A stretch of 64,000 nucleotides of DNA from Neisseria canis (GTDB lineage: Bacteria; Pseudomonadota; Gammaproteobacteria; Burkholderiales; Neisseriaceae), in assembly GCF_900636765.1 (NCBI RefSeq), contig NZ_LR134313.1:434001-498000 (forward strand), given 5' to 3'. Shown one piece after another: positions 1-9,107 of the stretch. A program made the translations under genes and the position numbers. The notes beneath the pieces were generated by a model. The model had not been told where the DNA came from. It searched no databases and saw only the letters and a program-made list of their open reading frames with translations. Each line of letters opens with the position of its first letter. The stretch's first letter is position 1.

Positions 1-324
1 TGCGAACAAAGCGGGCGCAATATCGTGCCGGAAGTATCGCCGCTGGTCGGTTTGAAGGAAATGCTGCAATGCCTGCCTGAAAGCGATGTGAAACTTTTGC
101 TTGGACTGAATCGGGCGAGAAGCCTCAAAGAGGTGGCAACACAGCCTGACAAAATCGTGTTTATGGTAGGCCCCGAAGGCGGTTGGACGACCGAAGAAGA
201 AGCTCTCGCTTTTGAAGCAGGGTTCCAATCGGTCTTACTGGGTAAACGCGTGCTGCGCACGGAAACCGCTGCGCTGGCAGCCATCGCGGCTATGCAGACT
301 TTATGGGGGGATTTTGTTGGCTGA
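1..324 (+). CDS. rsmE: 16S rRNA (uracil-1498-N3)-methyltransferase RsmE, 3' part
   Basis: The reading frame is open from base 1, so the gene begins before the window; only about the last 107 residues are present. The visible part is the C-terminal SPOUT (knotted) methyltransferase domain: EQSGR near the start, GPEGGW in the middle and LGKRVLRTETAA near the end, the usual RsmE signature that binds S-adenosylmethionine. In known homologues the enzyme methylates U1498 of 16S rRNA in the assembled 30S subunit. The GTG at base 25 is internal, not a start. About 110 bases without a gene separate it from the convergent next gene. Confidence 0.93.
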   Translation, partial: CEQSGRNIVPEVSPLVGLKEMLQCLPESDVKLLLGLNRARSLKEVATQPDKIVFMVGPEGGWTTEEEALAFEAGFQSVLLGKRVLRTETAALAAIAAMQTLWGDFVG

Positions 325-434
325 TGCTTAAATGGATTCCAACATTTGTATAGTATATCCCATACCCGAAGCAAGCCTGCATATACCGATGTTTTGCTGC
401 CATGCACATGGTTTAGCTCTGTCGGGTATTTAAA

Positions 435-986
435 TCATCTGAATATTTGCTGCAAATATTCAATATAATTTTGAGCACTACGATCAATTTTGCGCAAAGC
501 TTCATCATCGTAAGCCGCATGGCTGTCGATGCCGTAAAAGACAAAAGGTGCTTGATAAGCGGCTTTTATATATTTGGCCGTTAACTCAAAAGGGGACAAT
601 ATTTCCGGCAGCGTTATACCCCAACTCCCTTGCTGCGAATAATCTTGGGCAGAAATACCCGTCGAAACCGCCAATCCTATTTTTTTATCGCGCAATTTAT
701 TGCCGTGAACGCCATATGCCCAACCATAAGTCAATACCTCATCAAGCCACTGCTTCAATAACGGCGGGCTGTTGAACCAATAAACGGGAAACTGCAAGAC
801 AAGATTCTCATGGCATTCGACCAACTCTTGTTCGAATAATTTGTCAATGCAACGATCGGGATAACTCCGGTAAAGTTCGTGTATCGTAAATGTTTCCGGG
901 TATTTTTCCAGCTCCCTAATCCAACGTGAGTTGACAGTTGAATGCTCAATGTCCGGATGGGCCACAATAATTAAAGTTTTTTTCAT
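435..986 (-). CDS. NAD(P)H-dependent oxidoreductase, flavodoxin-like fold (KefF/MdaB type)
   Basis: A 183-residue protein with the flavodoxin-like quinone reductase pattern: beta-strand TLIIVAHPD then a Ser/Thr-rich loop (residues 4-18) for FMN or FAD phosphate, LVLQFPVYWFNSPPLLKQWLDEV around residues 62-84, and a YGWAYG segment. Family members reduce quinones or electrophiles with NAD(P)H. It is the second gene of a minus-strand pair with the SnoaL-like gene at 1037, and the pair lies divergent from an HxlR regulator. That layout is common for electrophile- or quinone-responsive units and suggests control by the regulator. The exact substrate cannot be read from sequence. Confidence 0.85.
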   Translation of the reverse strand: MKKTLIIVAHPDIEHSTVNSRWIRELEKYPETFTIHELYRSYPDRCIDKLFEQELVECHENLVLQFPVYWFNSPPLLKQWLDEVLTYGWAYGVHGNKLRDKKIGLAVSTGISAQDYSQQGSWGITLPEILSPFELTAKYIKAAYQAPFVFYGIDSHAAYDDEALRKIDRSAQNYIEYLQQIFR

Positions 987-1036
987 ATTATATTCTCTTA
1001 CTCATAGATATTCTTTTCAGACAAGCATTCTTCAAA

Positions 1037-1414
1037 TTAAGCCATCACTACGGCATGTTCCCGAAAAACCTGCCAACGGCCTGCTTCTTGCCTGAGCATC
1101 AAAGAAAAAACGATGGTTTGCCCGCCCGCTCCCAAGTCTACATTTCGGGTAACAATCACATAGCCCGTATTACCTTGTTCGCCGACGTAATCAAACCGGG
1201 CTTCGGTGCTGAGCGCTGCCGAGCCTTCCTCCAAACGCCTGCGGAAAAATGCCATATTCTGTTCGTAATCGAACTGTGCCGTTTCTCCGTTAGGCTGCAC
1301 GATAATGATGCGTAAATCAGATGTGTAATATTGCGCCAACTCGTCCAAGCGGTAGTGGCAGCCGGCATCTATCAGTTTTTTCACGGTTTGAATCAAAGGG
1401 TGGGTGAGGTTCAT
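1037..1414 (-). CDS. SnoaL-like / NTF2-fold protein (DUF4440 type)
   Basis: A 125-residue protein with the length and pattern of NTF2-like cone-fold proteins: an N-terminal helix (LIQTVKKLIDAGCHYRLDELAQYYT), then strands ending in FSLMLRQEAGRWQVFREH, the typical closing beta sheet. No catalytic set identifies a reaction; family members include small isomerases, hydrolases and ligand-binding proteins. It is promoter-proximal in the minus-strand pair with the oxidoreductase and reads from the divergent region at 1445-1498. Role in detoxification is inferred from context only. Confidence 0.7.
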   Translation of the reverse strand: MNLTHPLIQTVKKLIDAGCHYRLDELAQYYTSDLRIIIVQPNGETAQFDYEQNMAFFRRRLEEGSAALSTEARFDYVGEQGNTGYVIVTRNVDLGAGGQTIVFSLMLRQEAGRWQVFREHAVVMA

Positions 1415-1444
1415 TTTTCTATCCTGTTGCGAATCATGCGTATC

Positions 1445-1498
1445 AGCATATAATCGGCTTACAGGTTTAACAAGTACGCACGTTTAGGTTAGGTACTT
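1445..1498. promoter_or_regulatory. Divergent promoter with candidate HxlR operator
   Basis: For the minus strand, TTGTTA (1468-1473) and TATGCT (1445-1450) are separated by exactly 17 bases. On the plus strand TATAAT lies at 1450-1455. An exact inverted repeat, AAGTAC at 1472-1477 and GTACTT at 1493-1498 with 15 bases between, overlaps the minus-strand -35 and lies just downstream of the plus-strand start region. It is therefore placed to repress both directions. Assignment to the HxlR protein is inference. Confidence 0.55.
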
Positions 1499-1516
1499 AC
1501 CCAAAGGAGAGTGTAA

Positions 1517-1867
1517 ATGATTAAAACACCTTGTAATCCGTTGGTTACAGATTTGGCCGACACCGGATTCGGTTACACTTTGTCGCTGATTGGCGGCAAA
1601 TACAAAATGCTGATTATGTATTGGTTGCATAAAAACCCGCCGGTTATGCGTTTTAACGAGCTAAAGCGCTGCGTCGGCAGCATTTCTTTCAAAACCCTTT
1701 CCAGCACTTTGAAAGAGTTGGAAAACGACGGCTTGGTTATCCGTACCGAATATCCGCAAGTGCCGCCTAAAGTAGAATACGGCCTGTCTGAAAAAGGGCA
1801 GTCGCTGATGCCCGTATTGGACATGATGTGCCGCTGGGGCAACGAACAGAAAAACATGCCTGTCTGA
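1517..1867 (+). CDS. HxlR-family winged-helix transcriptional regulator
   Basis: A 116-residue single-domain HxlR protein. Residues 17-100 hold the winged helix, with GGKYKMLIMYWL (helix 1), RFNELKRCVGSISFKTLSSTLKELENDGLV (recognition helix and wing) and EYGLSEKGQSLMPVL (dimer helix). A cysteine at position 6 sits where redox-sensing HxlR members such as YodB of Bacillus carry their reactive Cys, so electrophile sensing is plausible but unproven. RBS AAAGGAG lies 8 bases before ATG. The stop codon TGA is part of a DUS (1857-1868), so the last residues MPV are DUS-encoded. Confidence 0.88.
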   Translation: MIKTPCNPLVTDLADTGFGYTLSLIGGKYKMLIMYWLHKNPPVMRFNELKRCVGSISFKTLSSTLKELENDGLVIRTEYPQVPPKVEYGLSEKGQSLMPVLDMMCRWGNEQKNMPV

Positions 1868-1887
1868 AAAAGTTTTTCAGACAGGCG
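1857..1887. terminator. DUS inverted pair after hxlR
   Basis: TGCCTGTCTGAA (1857-1868) faces its reverse complement at 1876-1886 with the last base changed (G for A). The left copy overlaps the hxlR stop. The stem is followed by no long T run, so it is a weak terminator at best. Confidence 0.7.
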
Positions 1888-1946
1888 TCATATTGCATTA
1901 CAATCACATGCTTTATGAAATACACGCTTAACAAGGAATCCGATTC

Positions 1947-3845
1947 ATGACATGGAATGCGGCAGAGAGCGCCGGCCTTTACGGCATCCGCCACTGGGGC
2001 GACGGCTATTTTTCAGTATCCGAAGCGGGCGAGGTGATGGTGAAACCCAACCCCGAACACGGCACGGAAATCAGCCTGTATGATCTGGTGCAGCAGCTCA
2101 ACGGCCGCGGGCAAGACCTGCCCATGTTGTTCCGCTTCCCCGATATTCTGCAAGACAGAGTATTCCGTTTGTGCAAAGCCTTCAACCGCTCCATCCGCAA
2201 GCTTGATTATCAGGGCAAATACACGGCGATTTACCCGATTAAGGTCAACCAGCAGGAAAGCGTGGTAAAAAACATCATCGTGCCGAAAAACGATGAAGTG
2301 TCCATCGGTTTGGAAGCCGGCTCCAAGCCCGAGCTGATGATTGTGCTCGCTTATGCGCCGAAAAACGGCATCATCGTGTGCAACGGCTATAAAGACCGCG
2401 ACTTCATCCGCCTGGCATTAATCGGCCAGCGGCTGGGGCACGAAGTATTTATCGTGATTGAAAAAGAAGCCGAAGTGGATTTGGTGATTGAAGAATCAGC
2501 CAAACTCGGCATCAAAGCCAATATCGGGCTGCGCGTACGCCTTTCTTCGCTGGCCTCCAGCAAATGGGCCGACACGGGCGGCGAAAAAGGCAAATTCGGC
2601 CTTTCCGCCGCTCAGCTGATTTCTGCCGCAGAAAAGCTCAAAGCCGCCGGATTGGGCGAATGCGTAAGGTTAATGCACTTCCATATGGGTTCACAAATCG
2701 CCAACATCGGCGATTACCGCTCCAGCTTTAAAGAAGCCGTGCGCTACTTTGCCGAACTGCGCTCGTTGAGCTTGCCTGTGGATTATGTGGACGTAGGCGG
2801 CGGCTTGGGTGTGGACTATGACGGCACCCACTCGCGCAACGCCAGCTCGGTAAACTACGACATCGGCGAATATTCGCACGTGATCATTTCCATGCTGCAA
2901 GAATACTGCAACGAACACAACATTCCGCATCCCAACGTATTCAGCGAATCCGGCCGCGCCATGACCGCGCACCATGCCGTGTTGGTGATGAACGTTACCG
3001 ATGTGGAACGCCTGCCAGAAGAAGTGCCGCAGATAGAAAATGTGTCCGAATTATCGTTTGCCACCCAAAAGCTGGTTACTTTGCTGGAAAAAGGCATCGA
3101 CAGCGAAATGATTACCGAAACGTATTACCGCATCGGCCATTATTTAGTGGAAGTCAACGAAAATTACGTAGAGGGGCGCATAAGCCTGTCTGAAAAAGCC
3201 TTGGCCGAACAGCTGCACGCCGTATTATGCCGCAGGCTTAAGCAGAAACTTACCAGCAGCGGCCGCAGCCAACGGCAAGTGTATGACGACCTAACCGACA
3301 AACTGGCCGACAAATACTTCTGCAATTTCAGCGTGTTCCAAAGCCTGCCCGACACATGGGCCATCGGCCAAGTGCTCCCCATCATGCCGATACACCGCCT
3401 CAACGAGCAGCCGACCCGCCGTGCCGTATTGCAGGATTTAACCTGCGATTCCGACGGCAAAGTCAGCCAATATGTCGACCGCCAAAGCATCGAAACCAGC
3501 ATGCCCGTTCACGCCCTGAAAGAAGGCGAACCTTATATTCTCGGCGTGTTTATGGTGGGCGCATACCAGGAAATTCTGGGCGATATGCACAACCTCTTCG
3601 GCGACACCGATTCCGTCAACGTCTATGTGCGTGAAAACGGCCAAATAGAATTTGCCGGCATGGAAGAACACGACACCATCGAAGACATGCTGCGCTATGT
3701 GCATTTGCAGCCGCAGGAAGCAATCAACAAATTTGAAGAAAAAACCCGCTGGGCAAAACTTTCCGGCAACGAACGCAACCTCTACACCGCCGAATTCTTC
3801 CGAGCCCTCAAACAAAGCAGCTACCTCAGCTTGGAAAGCGAGTAA
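1947..3845 (+). CDS. speA: Biosynthetic arginine decarboxylase
   Basis: A 632-residue protein, the usual length for the large PLP-dependent SpeA. It converts arginine to agmatine, the first step of the agmatine route to putrescine. The PLP lysine motif YPIKVNQ is near residue 105, a glycine-rich phosphate-binding segment [12 protein letters not shown] near 280, and the C-terminal barrel ends normally. It is a single-gene unit closed by a DUS hairpin. Agmatinase or agmatine deiminase is not in the window, but speD and a spermidine synthase lie 13-18 kb downstream, so the polyamine pathway is partly represented here. Confidence 0.96.
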   Translation: MTWNAAESAGLYGIRHWGDGYFSVSEAGEVMVKPNPEHGTEISLYDLVQQLNGRGQDLPMLFRFPDILQDRVFRLCKAFNRSIRKLDYQGKYTAIYPIKVNQQESVVKNIIVPKNDEVSIGLEAGSKPELMIVLAYAPKNGIIVCNGYKDRDFIRLALIGQRLGHEVFIVIEKEAEVDLVIEESAKLGIKANIGLRVRLSSLASSKWADTGGEKGKFGLSAAQLISAAEKLKAAGLGECVRLMHFHMGSQIANIGDYRSSFKEAVRYFAELRSLSLPVDYVDVGGGLGVDYDGTHSRNASSVNYDIGEYSHVIISMLQEYCNEHNIPHPNVFSESGRAMTAHHAVLVMNVTDVERLPEEVPQIENVSELSFATQKLVTLLEKGIDSEMITETYYRIGHYLVEVNENYVEGRISLSEKALAEQLHAVLCRRLKQKLTSSGRSQRQVYDDLTDKLADKYFCNFSVFQSLPDTWAIGQVLPIMPIHRLNEQPTRRAVLQDLTCDSDGKVSQYVDRQSIETSMPVHALKEGEPYILGVFMVGAYQEILGDMHNLFGDTDSVNVYVRENGQIEFAGMEEHDTIEDMLRYVHLQPQEAINKFEEKTRWAKLSGNERNLYTAEFFRALKQSSYLSLESE

Positions 3846-3850
3846 GCCCG

Positions 3851-3879
3851 TGCCTGTCTGAACGCTTTTCAGACAGGCA
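3851..3879. terminator. DUS inverted pair after speA
   Basis: Perfect 12-base arms TGCCTGTCTGAA at 3851-3862 and its complement at 3868-3879, with flanking GTGCC/GGCAC lengthening the stem. It closes speA six bases after the stop. Confidence 0.75.
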
Positions 3880-3911
3880 CGGCCTAAAAATAGGCAAGCA
3901 GCAGAAAATTT

Positions 3912-3919
3912 GTTATAAT
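3912..3919 (+). promoter_or_regulatory. Candidate rpmB-rpmG promoter (-10)
   Basis: TGTTATAAT gives a perfect -10 hexamer (3914-3919) preceded by TG, about 155 bases before rpmB. No good -35 is seen, so this would be a TG-extended type. The long untranslated leader may carry control of the ribosomal protein unit. Confidence 0.45.
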
Positions 3920-4072
3920 TCCGCCTCTTTCCCCTTGTGTTTGGAAAAACAACAATTTCCGGCGGTTTGGCGCCATAAAATCCTTTTTTCAGAAAACATG
4001 CTTGAATAGAAACAGGATTTTATGGTATAAATCGCGTTTTACTATTTTCATTAAGAAGTTTGGAGTCCAATC

Positions 4073-4306
4073 ATGGCACGAGTTTGTAAAGTGACCGGTA
4101 AGCGCCCGATGAGCGGCAACAACGTGTCACACGCCAATAATAAAACCAAACGTCGTTTTTTGCCTAACTTGCAAACACGCCGTTTTTGGGTAGAAAGTGA
4201 AAACCGCTGGGTTCGTCTGCGCGTATCCAACGCAGCATTGCGCACCATCGATAAAGTAGGCATCGACGCCGTTTTGGCCGAAATGCGTGCTCGCGGCGAA
4301 GCTTAA
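4073..4306 (+). CDS. rpmB: 50S ribosomal protein L28
   Basis: A 77-residue L28 starting [12 protein letters not shown], with the conserved [16 protein letters not shown] and [16 protein letters not shown] segments. It is full length for the family and begins an rpmB-rpmG operon, the standard arrangement. It binds 23S rRNA near the E site of the large subunit. Confidence 0.97.
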   Translation: MARVCKVTGKRPMSGNNVSHANNKTKRRFLPNLQTRRFWVESENRWVRLRVSNAALRTIDKVGIDAVLAEMRARGEA

Positions 4307-4330
4307 TTCAATTTTTAAAGGAATAAAGCC

Positions 4331-4486
4331 ATGCGCGATAAAGTCAAACTGGAATCTTCTGCTGGTACTGGCCACTTCTACACCACTACCAAAAACAAAC
4401 GTACTATGCCCGGCAAACTTGAGATCAAAAAATTTGATCCCGTTGCCCGCAAGCACGTTATGTACAAAGAAACCAAACTGAAATAA
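4331..4486 (+). CDS. rpmG: 50S ribosomal protein L33
   Basis: A 51-codon gene 24 bases after rpmB, with an RBS (AAAGGA) before ATG. The product begins [17 protein letters not shown] and ends [10 protein letters not shown], matching the gammaproteobacterial/betaproteobacterial zinc-free L33 with no CxxC pairs. L33 contacts tRNA at the E site. It shares the transcript with rpmB and is followed by an intrinsic terminator. Confidence 0.96.
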   Translation: MRDKVKLESSAGTGHFYTTTKNKRTMPGKLEIKKFDPVARKHVMYKETKLK

Positions 4487-4526
4487 AACTTTAGACTGCT
4501 TTGCGATGCAAGGCACAGGTTTCGTG

Positions 4527-4557
4527 AAAGCTGCATTTTTAAAATGCAGCTTTTTTT
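4527..4557 (+). terminator. Intrinsic terminator of rpmB-rpmG
   Basis: Arms AAAGCTGCATTTT and AAAATGCAGCTTT form a long perfect stem followed by a run of seven T. It lies 40 bases after the rpmG stop. Confidence 0.88.
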
Positions 4558-4696
4558 ATTTAAGCGAAATCACCCACACTATCAAAGTCAGCCAACCCAT
4601 TCTTGCACTATCGGCTTCAACCAACTGACAAAATCCGTTCCTTGTAAACTCAAACACAACAACGCCGAAGCAAAAGCAAGCTTATGTACATAAGAA

Positions 4697-4728
4697 TGCC
4701 TGCCTGAAAACCCTATTTCAGACAGGCA
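4697..4728. repeat. Imperfect DUS inverted pair
   Basis: TGCCTGCCTGAA (one base off the local DUS) faces a perfect complement at 4717-4728. It lies in the 459-base gap 4487-4945, which otherwise holds the rpmG terminator, a Correia-like half element and the tsf terminator, and no gene. Confidence 0.65.
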
Positions 4729-4838
4729 TTTCAAATTCCCTGACCACACACCAGCCAGAGTCGATCAACACATTTTTCATATAACGCAGCAAGCCGAAGA
4801 CAATATATAGCAATAGGAGACTGATTGTGTTGTTGCTT

Positions 4839-4876
4839 TAATAGTTAATCAACTTAACTTTTACTACGGTGTTGCT
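4839..4876. repeat. Half of a Correia-like miniature element
   Basis: ATAGTTAATCAACTTAAC followed by TTTTACTACGGTGTTGC resembles the left half of the fuller element at 46410-46478, with about four mismatches over 33 bases. The other inverted-repeat end is absent, so this is a truncated copy. Confidence 0.5.
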
Positions 4877-4895
4877 TGTAAAAAATATGCTTATA

Positions 4896-4924
4896 AAAAT
4901 ACCCGCACAAGGCGGGTATTTTTG
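4896..4924 (-). terminator. Intrinsic terminator after tsf
   Basis: Arms AAAATACCCGC and GCGGGTATTTT with a five-base loop, followed by T on both strands. It closes the rpsB-tsf operon on the minus strand and would also stop plus-strand reading. Confidence 0.85.
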
Positions 4925-4945
4925 CAGTTAACAATATCCAACCGC

Positions 4946-5800
4946 TTATACTTTAGCAGCAGCAGCCACTTCGGCAGCGTAGTCCACTTCTTTTTTCTCA
5001 ATACCGTCGCCCACTTTGTAACGCACAAAGCTTACCACTTCAGCACCGTTTTCTTTCAAGAACTGAGCTACAGTTTGATCAGGGTTCATTACAAATGCTT
5101 GGCCATTCAAAGTTACTTCAGCCAAGAATTTTTTGATACGGCCTTCAACCATTTTTTCGGCGATTTCGGCAGGCTTACCTGATTCGATGGCTTGTTGAGT
5201 GTAAATACGGCGTTCTTTTTCAACAGTTTCCGCATCTACTTCGCTCTCAGAAACACATTGCGGTTTCGCGGCAACGATGTGCATACCCACTTTGCGGGCA
5301 ACATCTTCAGCACCTTTAAACTCAACCAACACGCCTTCAGTAGCCAAAGCGCCGTGAATATAGGCGGTCAGATTATTAGCGGTTTCAATCACTTGGAAAC
5401 GGCGTACAGACATGTTTTCGCCCAATTTAGCGATGATGGCTTTACGCTCTTCTTCAACCAAAGCGCTCAACTCTTCAACAGAAGCAGGCTTTTTCTCAAC
5501 TGCAGTTTTGGCTACGAAATTGGCAAACTCCACAAAACCGGCATCTTTGGCTACGAAGTCGGTTTCACAGTTCACTTCAACCAAAGCACCTACATTGCCT
5601 TCGATGGCATATGCCAACACACCTTCAGCAGCAGTACGGCCAGCCAGTTTGCCGGCTTTGGCACCGGATTTGATGCGCAGGATTTCTTCGGCTTTTTCCA
5701 TATTGCCTTCGGCTTCAACCAAAGCTTTTTTGCATTCCATCATGCCCAAGCCGGTAGCGGCACGCAGATCGGCAACCATTTTTGCGGTAATTGCAGACAT
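4946..5800 (-). CDS. tsf: Elongation factor Ts
   Basis: A 284-residue EF-Ts starting [27 protein letters not shown]. The N-terminal UBA-like module (residues 1-50) carries the conserved TGLGMMECK stretch, then the core with ETDFVAKD near residue 80 that contacts EF-Tu. The factor exchanges GDP for GTP on EF-Tu during translation. It is second in the rpsB-tsf operon, the near-universal order, 156 bases after rpsB. That gap holds a hairpin that may reduce but not abolish read-through. Confidence 0.97.
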   Translation of the reverse strand: MSAITAKMVADLRAATGLGMMECKKALVEAEGNMEKAEEILRIKSGAKAGKLAGRTAAEGVLAYAIEGNVGALVEVNCETDFVAKDAGFVEFANFVAKTAVEKKPASVEELSALVEEERKAIIAKLGENMSVRRFQVIETANNLTAYIHGALATEGVLVEFKGAEDVARKVGMHIVAAKPQCVSESEVDAETVEKERRIYTQQAIESGKPAEIAEKMVEGRIKKFLAEVTLNGQAFVMNPDQTVAQFLKENGAEVVSFVRYKVGDGIEKKEVDYAAEVAAAAKV

Positions 5801-5921
5801 TTTTGTCTCCTAAAAATTTGAAAACGCAAACACGACAGAGACCGTGTTGTCATATATTGAAAGATCCGAAGCTTGCCTGAAACCGTAAATTTTCAGACAG
5901 GCATTCTAATGCGGATAAATT

Positions 5922-5941
5922 AAAGGGGCATCTGCCCCTTT
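5922..5941 (-). terminator. Hairpin between rpsB and tsf
   Basis: AAAGGGGCA and TGCCCCTTT form a tight nine-base stem with a two-base gap in the middle, just after the rpsB stop on the minus strand. There is no long T tract, so it is probably a partial terminator or processing site. A single DUS lies beside it at 5892-5903. Confidence 0.6.
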
Positions 5942-5956
5942 ATACGATACTGAAGC

Positions 5957-6685
5957 TTAAACGGATGCAGCTTCTTGGGCAGCGGCTACGGTTTCAGCTA
6001 CTGCTTGGTTTTTACCTTCCAACACAGCATCGGCAATGCCGCGGCAGTACAAGCGGATGGCTTTGGCAGAATCGTCATTGCCCGGAATAACGTGTTTCAC
6101 ACCGTCGGGGCTGTTATTGGTATCCACTACTGCGATAACCGGAATGCCCAACTTGGCCGCTTCCACCAAAGTACCGTGCTGATAGCCGGTGTCAATAACG
6201 AAAATCGCGTCAGGCAGACCTTTCATATCTTTGATACCGCCCAAAGAACGCTCCAGTTTTTCAACTTCGCGGGTCATATCCAACAATTCTTTTTTGTTGT
6301 AACCGCTGGCTTCGGCATTTTCCAAAACGGCTTTTTTCTCTTCCAAGCGTTTGATGGATTGCTTAACGGTTTTGTAGTTGGTCAGCATACCGCCCAACCA
6401 ACGGTAGTCAACATAAGGCATACCGGCGCGGGTTGCTTCTTCACGCACGATTTCACGCGCCTGGCGTTTAGTGCCCACAAACAGGATATTGCCTTTATTA
6501 GCAGCCAAACGGCGTACCACTTCTTGTGCTTCTTGGAACAGAGGCAGGGTTTTTTCCAGGTTGATGATATGGATTTTGTTGCGTGCGCCGAAAATGTATT
6601 GCTCCATTTTCGGGTTCCAGTAGCGGGTTTGATGGCCGAAGTGAACGCCTGCTTCCAGCATTTGGCGCATGGTAATTTGAGACAT
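5957..6685 (-). CDS. rpsB: 30S ribosomal protein S2
   Basis: A 242-residue S2 starting [27 protein letters not shown], with the conserved [21 protein letters not shown] and PDAIFVIDT stretches. S2 assembles late on the 30S subunit near S1. An RBS (AAAGG) precedes ATG. The gene has a long leader and a strong upstream promoter and is followed by tsf. Confidence 0.97.
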   Translation of the reverse strand: MSQITMRQMLEAGVHFGHQTRYWNPKMEQYIFGARNKIHIINLEKTLPLFQEAQEVVRRLAANKGNILFVGTKRQAREIVREEATRAGMPYVDYRWLGGMLTNYKTVKQSIKRLEEKKAVLENAEASGYNKKELLDMTREVEKLERSLGGIKDMKGLPDAIFVIDTGYQHGTLVEAAKLGIPVIAVVDTNNSPDGVKHVIPGNDDSAKAIRLYCRGIADAVLEGKNQAVAETVAAAQEAASV

Positions 6686-6809
6686 TTAAATTCCTTTTCA
6701 AAGGGTTAGTTGCAAACACCGGCGCACAGAACCTGCTGGAACAGGCACCCTTCGGCGCACGGTGCGAGCGTTTCAAAAATTAAATTAAAAAGGCTTTCAT
6801 CGGGAAAGC
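6686..6809 (-). promoter_or_regulatory. Long rpsB leader (possible S2 autoregulatory region)
   Basis: From the predicted start site near 6809 to the rpsB ATG there are about 124 untranslated bases. The central part is GC-rich and can form short hairpins (GCACCGTGCGCC with GGGTGC; CCTGTTCCAGCAGG). In E. coli the rpsB leader binds S2 for feedback control; whether this leader does so is inference. Confidence 0.35.
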
Positions 6810-6815
6810 CGCGAA

Positions 6816-6844
6816 ATTATATAGAAATCTCCTTAATCAGGCAA
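6816..6844 (-). promoter_or_regulatory. rpsB-tsf promoter
   Basis: On the minus strand TTGCCT (6839-6844) and TATAAT (6816-6821) are separated by 17 bases, close to the sigma-70 consensus. The -35 box lies inside the 3' end of the small upstream gene. Confidence 0.65.
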
Positions 6845-7036
6845 GGATTTATCCTGGTTATTCACTTCTTTATTCAAGCGTTTATTGCGCCTGCGCGTCA
6901 TCACTACCCAAAATGTAAACAGCGTAGGCAGGATTGTCCAAAAAACCAGATAAATCAATTTTCTGGCAATATCCGGCTGCGCCAGTGAAAACATCATGGT
7001 GGTAAAAATATAGCCGATGGCGACAATGTGCCACAT
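6833..7036 (-). CDS. Small two-helix membrane protein of unknown function
   Basis: From the ATG at 7036 the product has 67 residues, beginning MWHIVAIGYIFTTMM. Two hydrophobic helices (about residues 2-17 and 29-46) are followed by a basic then polar tail (RRRNKRLNKEV). An in-frame TTG at 7057 would add seven residues; I prefer the ATG. It resembles small conserved neisserial membrane proteins next to rpsB, but I cannot name a function. Its 3' end overlaps the rpsB promoter. Confidence 0.6.
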   Translation of the reverse strand: MWHIVAIGYIFTTMMFSLAQPDIARKLIYLVFWTILPTLFTFWVVMTRRRNKRLNKEVNNQDKSLPD

Positions 7037-7227
7037 AGTGTGTATTTCTTTCTTCAAAAACCTATAATCAAGTTTGGGCCTGCAAGATTGGCAATATCCG
7101 GATTTTACAAGCCGTTTTCCGTCATAAACTCAAGTATCATTCTATCTTTATTTCAGCCCGCCAACAAAATCCGCTTATTTCGGCATTGCTTTTTTCAGAC
7201 AGGCATTGCCTTTTTGAAAAACAGTTT

Positions 7228-7236
7228 TGCTATAAT
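7228..7236 (+). promoter_or_regulatory. ppa promoter (extended -10)
   Basis: TGCTATAAT combines a TG extension with a perfect -10 hexamer (7231-7236), 50 bases before ppa. A candidate -35 TGCCTT is at 7207-7212, within the end of a single DUS (7194-7205) and the bases after it. Confidence 0.55.
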
Positions 7237-7285
7237 CGGCACTTAAATTTGTAATCCAACAACCCAAAACAAGGAATCCCCTAAA

Positions 7286-7816
7286 ATGGCAGACTTCAAC
7301 AAAATCCTTGATGCCGGCGATGTAGATGGCGGCATCATCAATGTGGTCATTGAAATTCCCGCAGGTTCCAACCACAAAATCGAATGGAACCGCAAACTGG
7401 CCGTGATGCAGCTCGACCGTGTTGAGCCGATTGCCTTCGCCAAACCCACCAACTACGGTTTTATCCCGCAAACTTTGGACGAAGACGGCGACGAGCTAGA
7501 CGCACTCATCATCACCGACACCCCGCTGCCCACCGGCATTTTCATGGAAGGCAAAATCATCGGCGTGATGAAATTTGTTGACGACGGCGAAGTGGACGAC
7601 AAAATCGTTGTCGTGCCTGCCGACGACCGCAACAACGGCAACGCCTACCAAACTTTAAGCGATTTGCCGCAACAGCTGATCAAACAAATCGAATTCCACT
7701 TCAACCACTACAAAGACCTGAAAAAACCGGGCACCACCCAAGTAACCAAATGGGGCGACGTGGAAGAAGCCAAAGAAGTAATCCGCGAATCACAAGCCCG
7801 CTGGAAAGCGCTGTAA
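7286..7816 (+). CDS. ppa: Inorganic pyrophosphatase, family I
   Basis: A 176-residue soluble family I enzyme that hydrolyses pyrophosphate to phosphate and pulls biosynthetic reactions forward. Visible motifs are EWNRKLAVMQLDR (substrate binding), NYGFIPQTL, and the Mg-binding signature DEDGDELDALI near residue 70, with further acidic residues at DDGEVDD. Length matches hexameric bacterial enzymes. It is a single-gene unit with its own promoter and terminator. Confidence 0.96.
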   Translation: MADFNKILDAGDVDGGIINVVIEIPAGSNHKIEWNRKLAVMQLDRVEPIAFAKPTNYGFIPQTLDEDGDELDALIITDTPLPTGIFMEGKIIGVMKFVDDGEVDDKIVVVPADDRNNGNAYQTLSDLPQQLIKQIEFHFNHYKDLKKPGTTQVTKWGDVEEAKEVIRESQARWKAL

Positions 7817-7822
7817 ACCATG

Positions 7823-7860
7823 CAAACGCTGCTTGATTGTCCAATCAAAGCAGCGTTTTT
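7823..7860 (+). terminator. Intrinsic terminator of ppa
   Basis: AAACGCTGCTTGATTG pairs with CAATCAAAGCAGCGTTT with one bulge, followed by T5. A single DUS follows at about 7864. Confidence 0.85.
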
Positions 7861-8022
7861 CATTTTCAGACAGGCATTTTCAAGCAGCCTCAAAACCCGT
7901 TTTCTGCTGATATGCGGCAGATTCAAACCGATTATCCGCAGCGGTTTATTTTTGCCCGAAACCACACTATAATCAGCGCGGACTTAATTAATTACACATG
8001 ATTACAAACAGGAGATTCCACA

Positions 8023-9087
8023 ATGGCACTTGTATCCATGCGCCAATTACTCGACCATGCAGCAGAAAACGGCTACGGTCTTCCCGCATTCAACGTAAAC
8101 AACCTTGAGCAAATGCGTGCCATCATGGAAGCCGCCGACCAAACCGGCGCCCCCGTTATCGTTCAAGCCAGCGCCGGTGCGCGCAAATACGCAGGCGCTC
8201 CGTTTCTACGCCACTTAATTCTGGCTGCCGTAGAAGAATTCCCGCACATCCCCGTAGTGATGCACCAAGACCACGGCACATCGCCCGATGTGTGCCAACG
8301 CTCCATCCAATTGGGCTTTTCATCCGTGATGATGGACGGCTCCCTGATGGAAGACGGCAAAACCCCTTCCAGCTACGAATACAATGTGGATGTAACCCGC
8401 AAAGTGGTGGAATTTTCACACGCTTGCGGCGTGTCTGTCGAAGGCGAAATCGGCGTGCTGGGCAACCTGGAAACCGGTGAAGCAGGCGAAGAAGACGGCG
8501 TGGGCGCCGTGGGCAAACTTTCCCACGACCAAATGCTTACCAGCGTGGAAGACGCAACGCGCTTCGTGAAAGACACCGGTGTTGACGCGCTGGCCATCGC
8601 CATCGGTACCAGCCACGGCGCCTACAAATTCAGCCGCAAGCCCACCGGCGACGTGTTGCGTATCGACCGCATCAAAGAAATCCACGAAGCCCTGCCCAAC
8701 ACCCACTTGGTGATGCACGGCTCAAGCTCAGTGCCGCAAGAATGGCTGAAAATCATCAACGAACACGGCGGCGGTATCGGCGAAACCTATGGCGTACCGG
8801 TTGAAGAAATCGTGGAAGGCATCAAACACGGCGTGCGCAAAGTGAATATCGACACCGACCTGCGCCTTGCATCCACCGGCGCCATCCGCAAATTTATGGC
8901 GGAGAATCCTGCCGAATTCGACCCGCGCAAATATCTGGCCAAAACCGTAGACGCCATGAAGCAAGTGTGTATCGACCGCTATCTGGCATTCGGCTGCGAA
9001 GGTCAGGGCGCCAAGATCAAACCGATTTCGCTTGATAAAATGGCTACACGTTATGCCAAAGGCGAACTGAACCAAATCGTTAAATAA
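8023..9087 (+). CDS. fba: Class II fructose-1,6-bisphosphate aldolase
   Basis: A 354-residue zinc-dependent aldolase, interconverting fructose-1,6-bisphosphate with glyceraldehyde-3-phosphate and dihydroxyacetone phosphate in gluconeogenesis and central metabolism. Motifs: VMHQDHG with the zinc histidine and catalytic Asp near residue 82, [10 protein letters not shown] near 145, GTSHGAYKF near 205 and VMHGSSSVP near 235. The length fits the class II subtype also found in Calvin-cycle organisms. A TATAAT box is at 7968-7973, 50 bases upstream. Confidence 0.96.
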   Translation: MALVSMRQLLDHAAENGYGLPAFNVNNLEQMRAIMEAADQTGAPVIVQASAGARKYAGAPFLRHLILAAVEEFPHIPVVMHQDHGTSPDVCQRSIQLGFSSVMMDGSLMEDGKTPSSYEYNVDVTRKVVEFSHACGVSVEGEIGVLGNLETGEAGEEDGVGAVGKLSHDQMLTSVEDATRFVKDTGVDALAIAIGTSHGAYKFSRKPTGDVLRIDRIKEIHEALPNTHLVMHGSSSVPQEWLKIINEHGGGIGETYGVPVEEIVEGIKHGVRKVNIDTDLRLASTGAIRKFMAENPAEFDPRKYLAKTVDAMKQVCIDRYLAFGCEGQGAKIKPISLDKMATRYAKGELNQIVK

Positions 9088-9107
9088 GCATCTATTATGC
9101 AGCACAA

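Noticed and set aside
5192..5821. 209-residue open frame antisense to tsf
   Set aside because: It lies fully within tsf on the other strand, with no Shine-Dalgarno or family motif; tsf is certain.
5975..6709. 244-residue open frame antisense to rpsB
   Set aside because: Same reason: mirror of the rpsB codon pattern, no recognisable protein.
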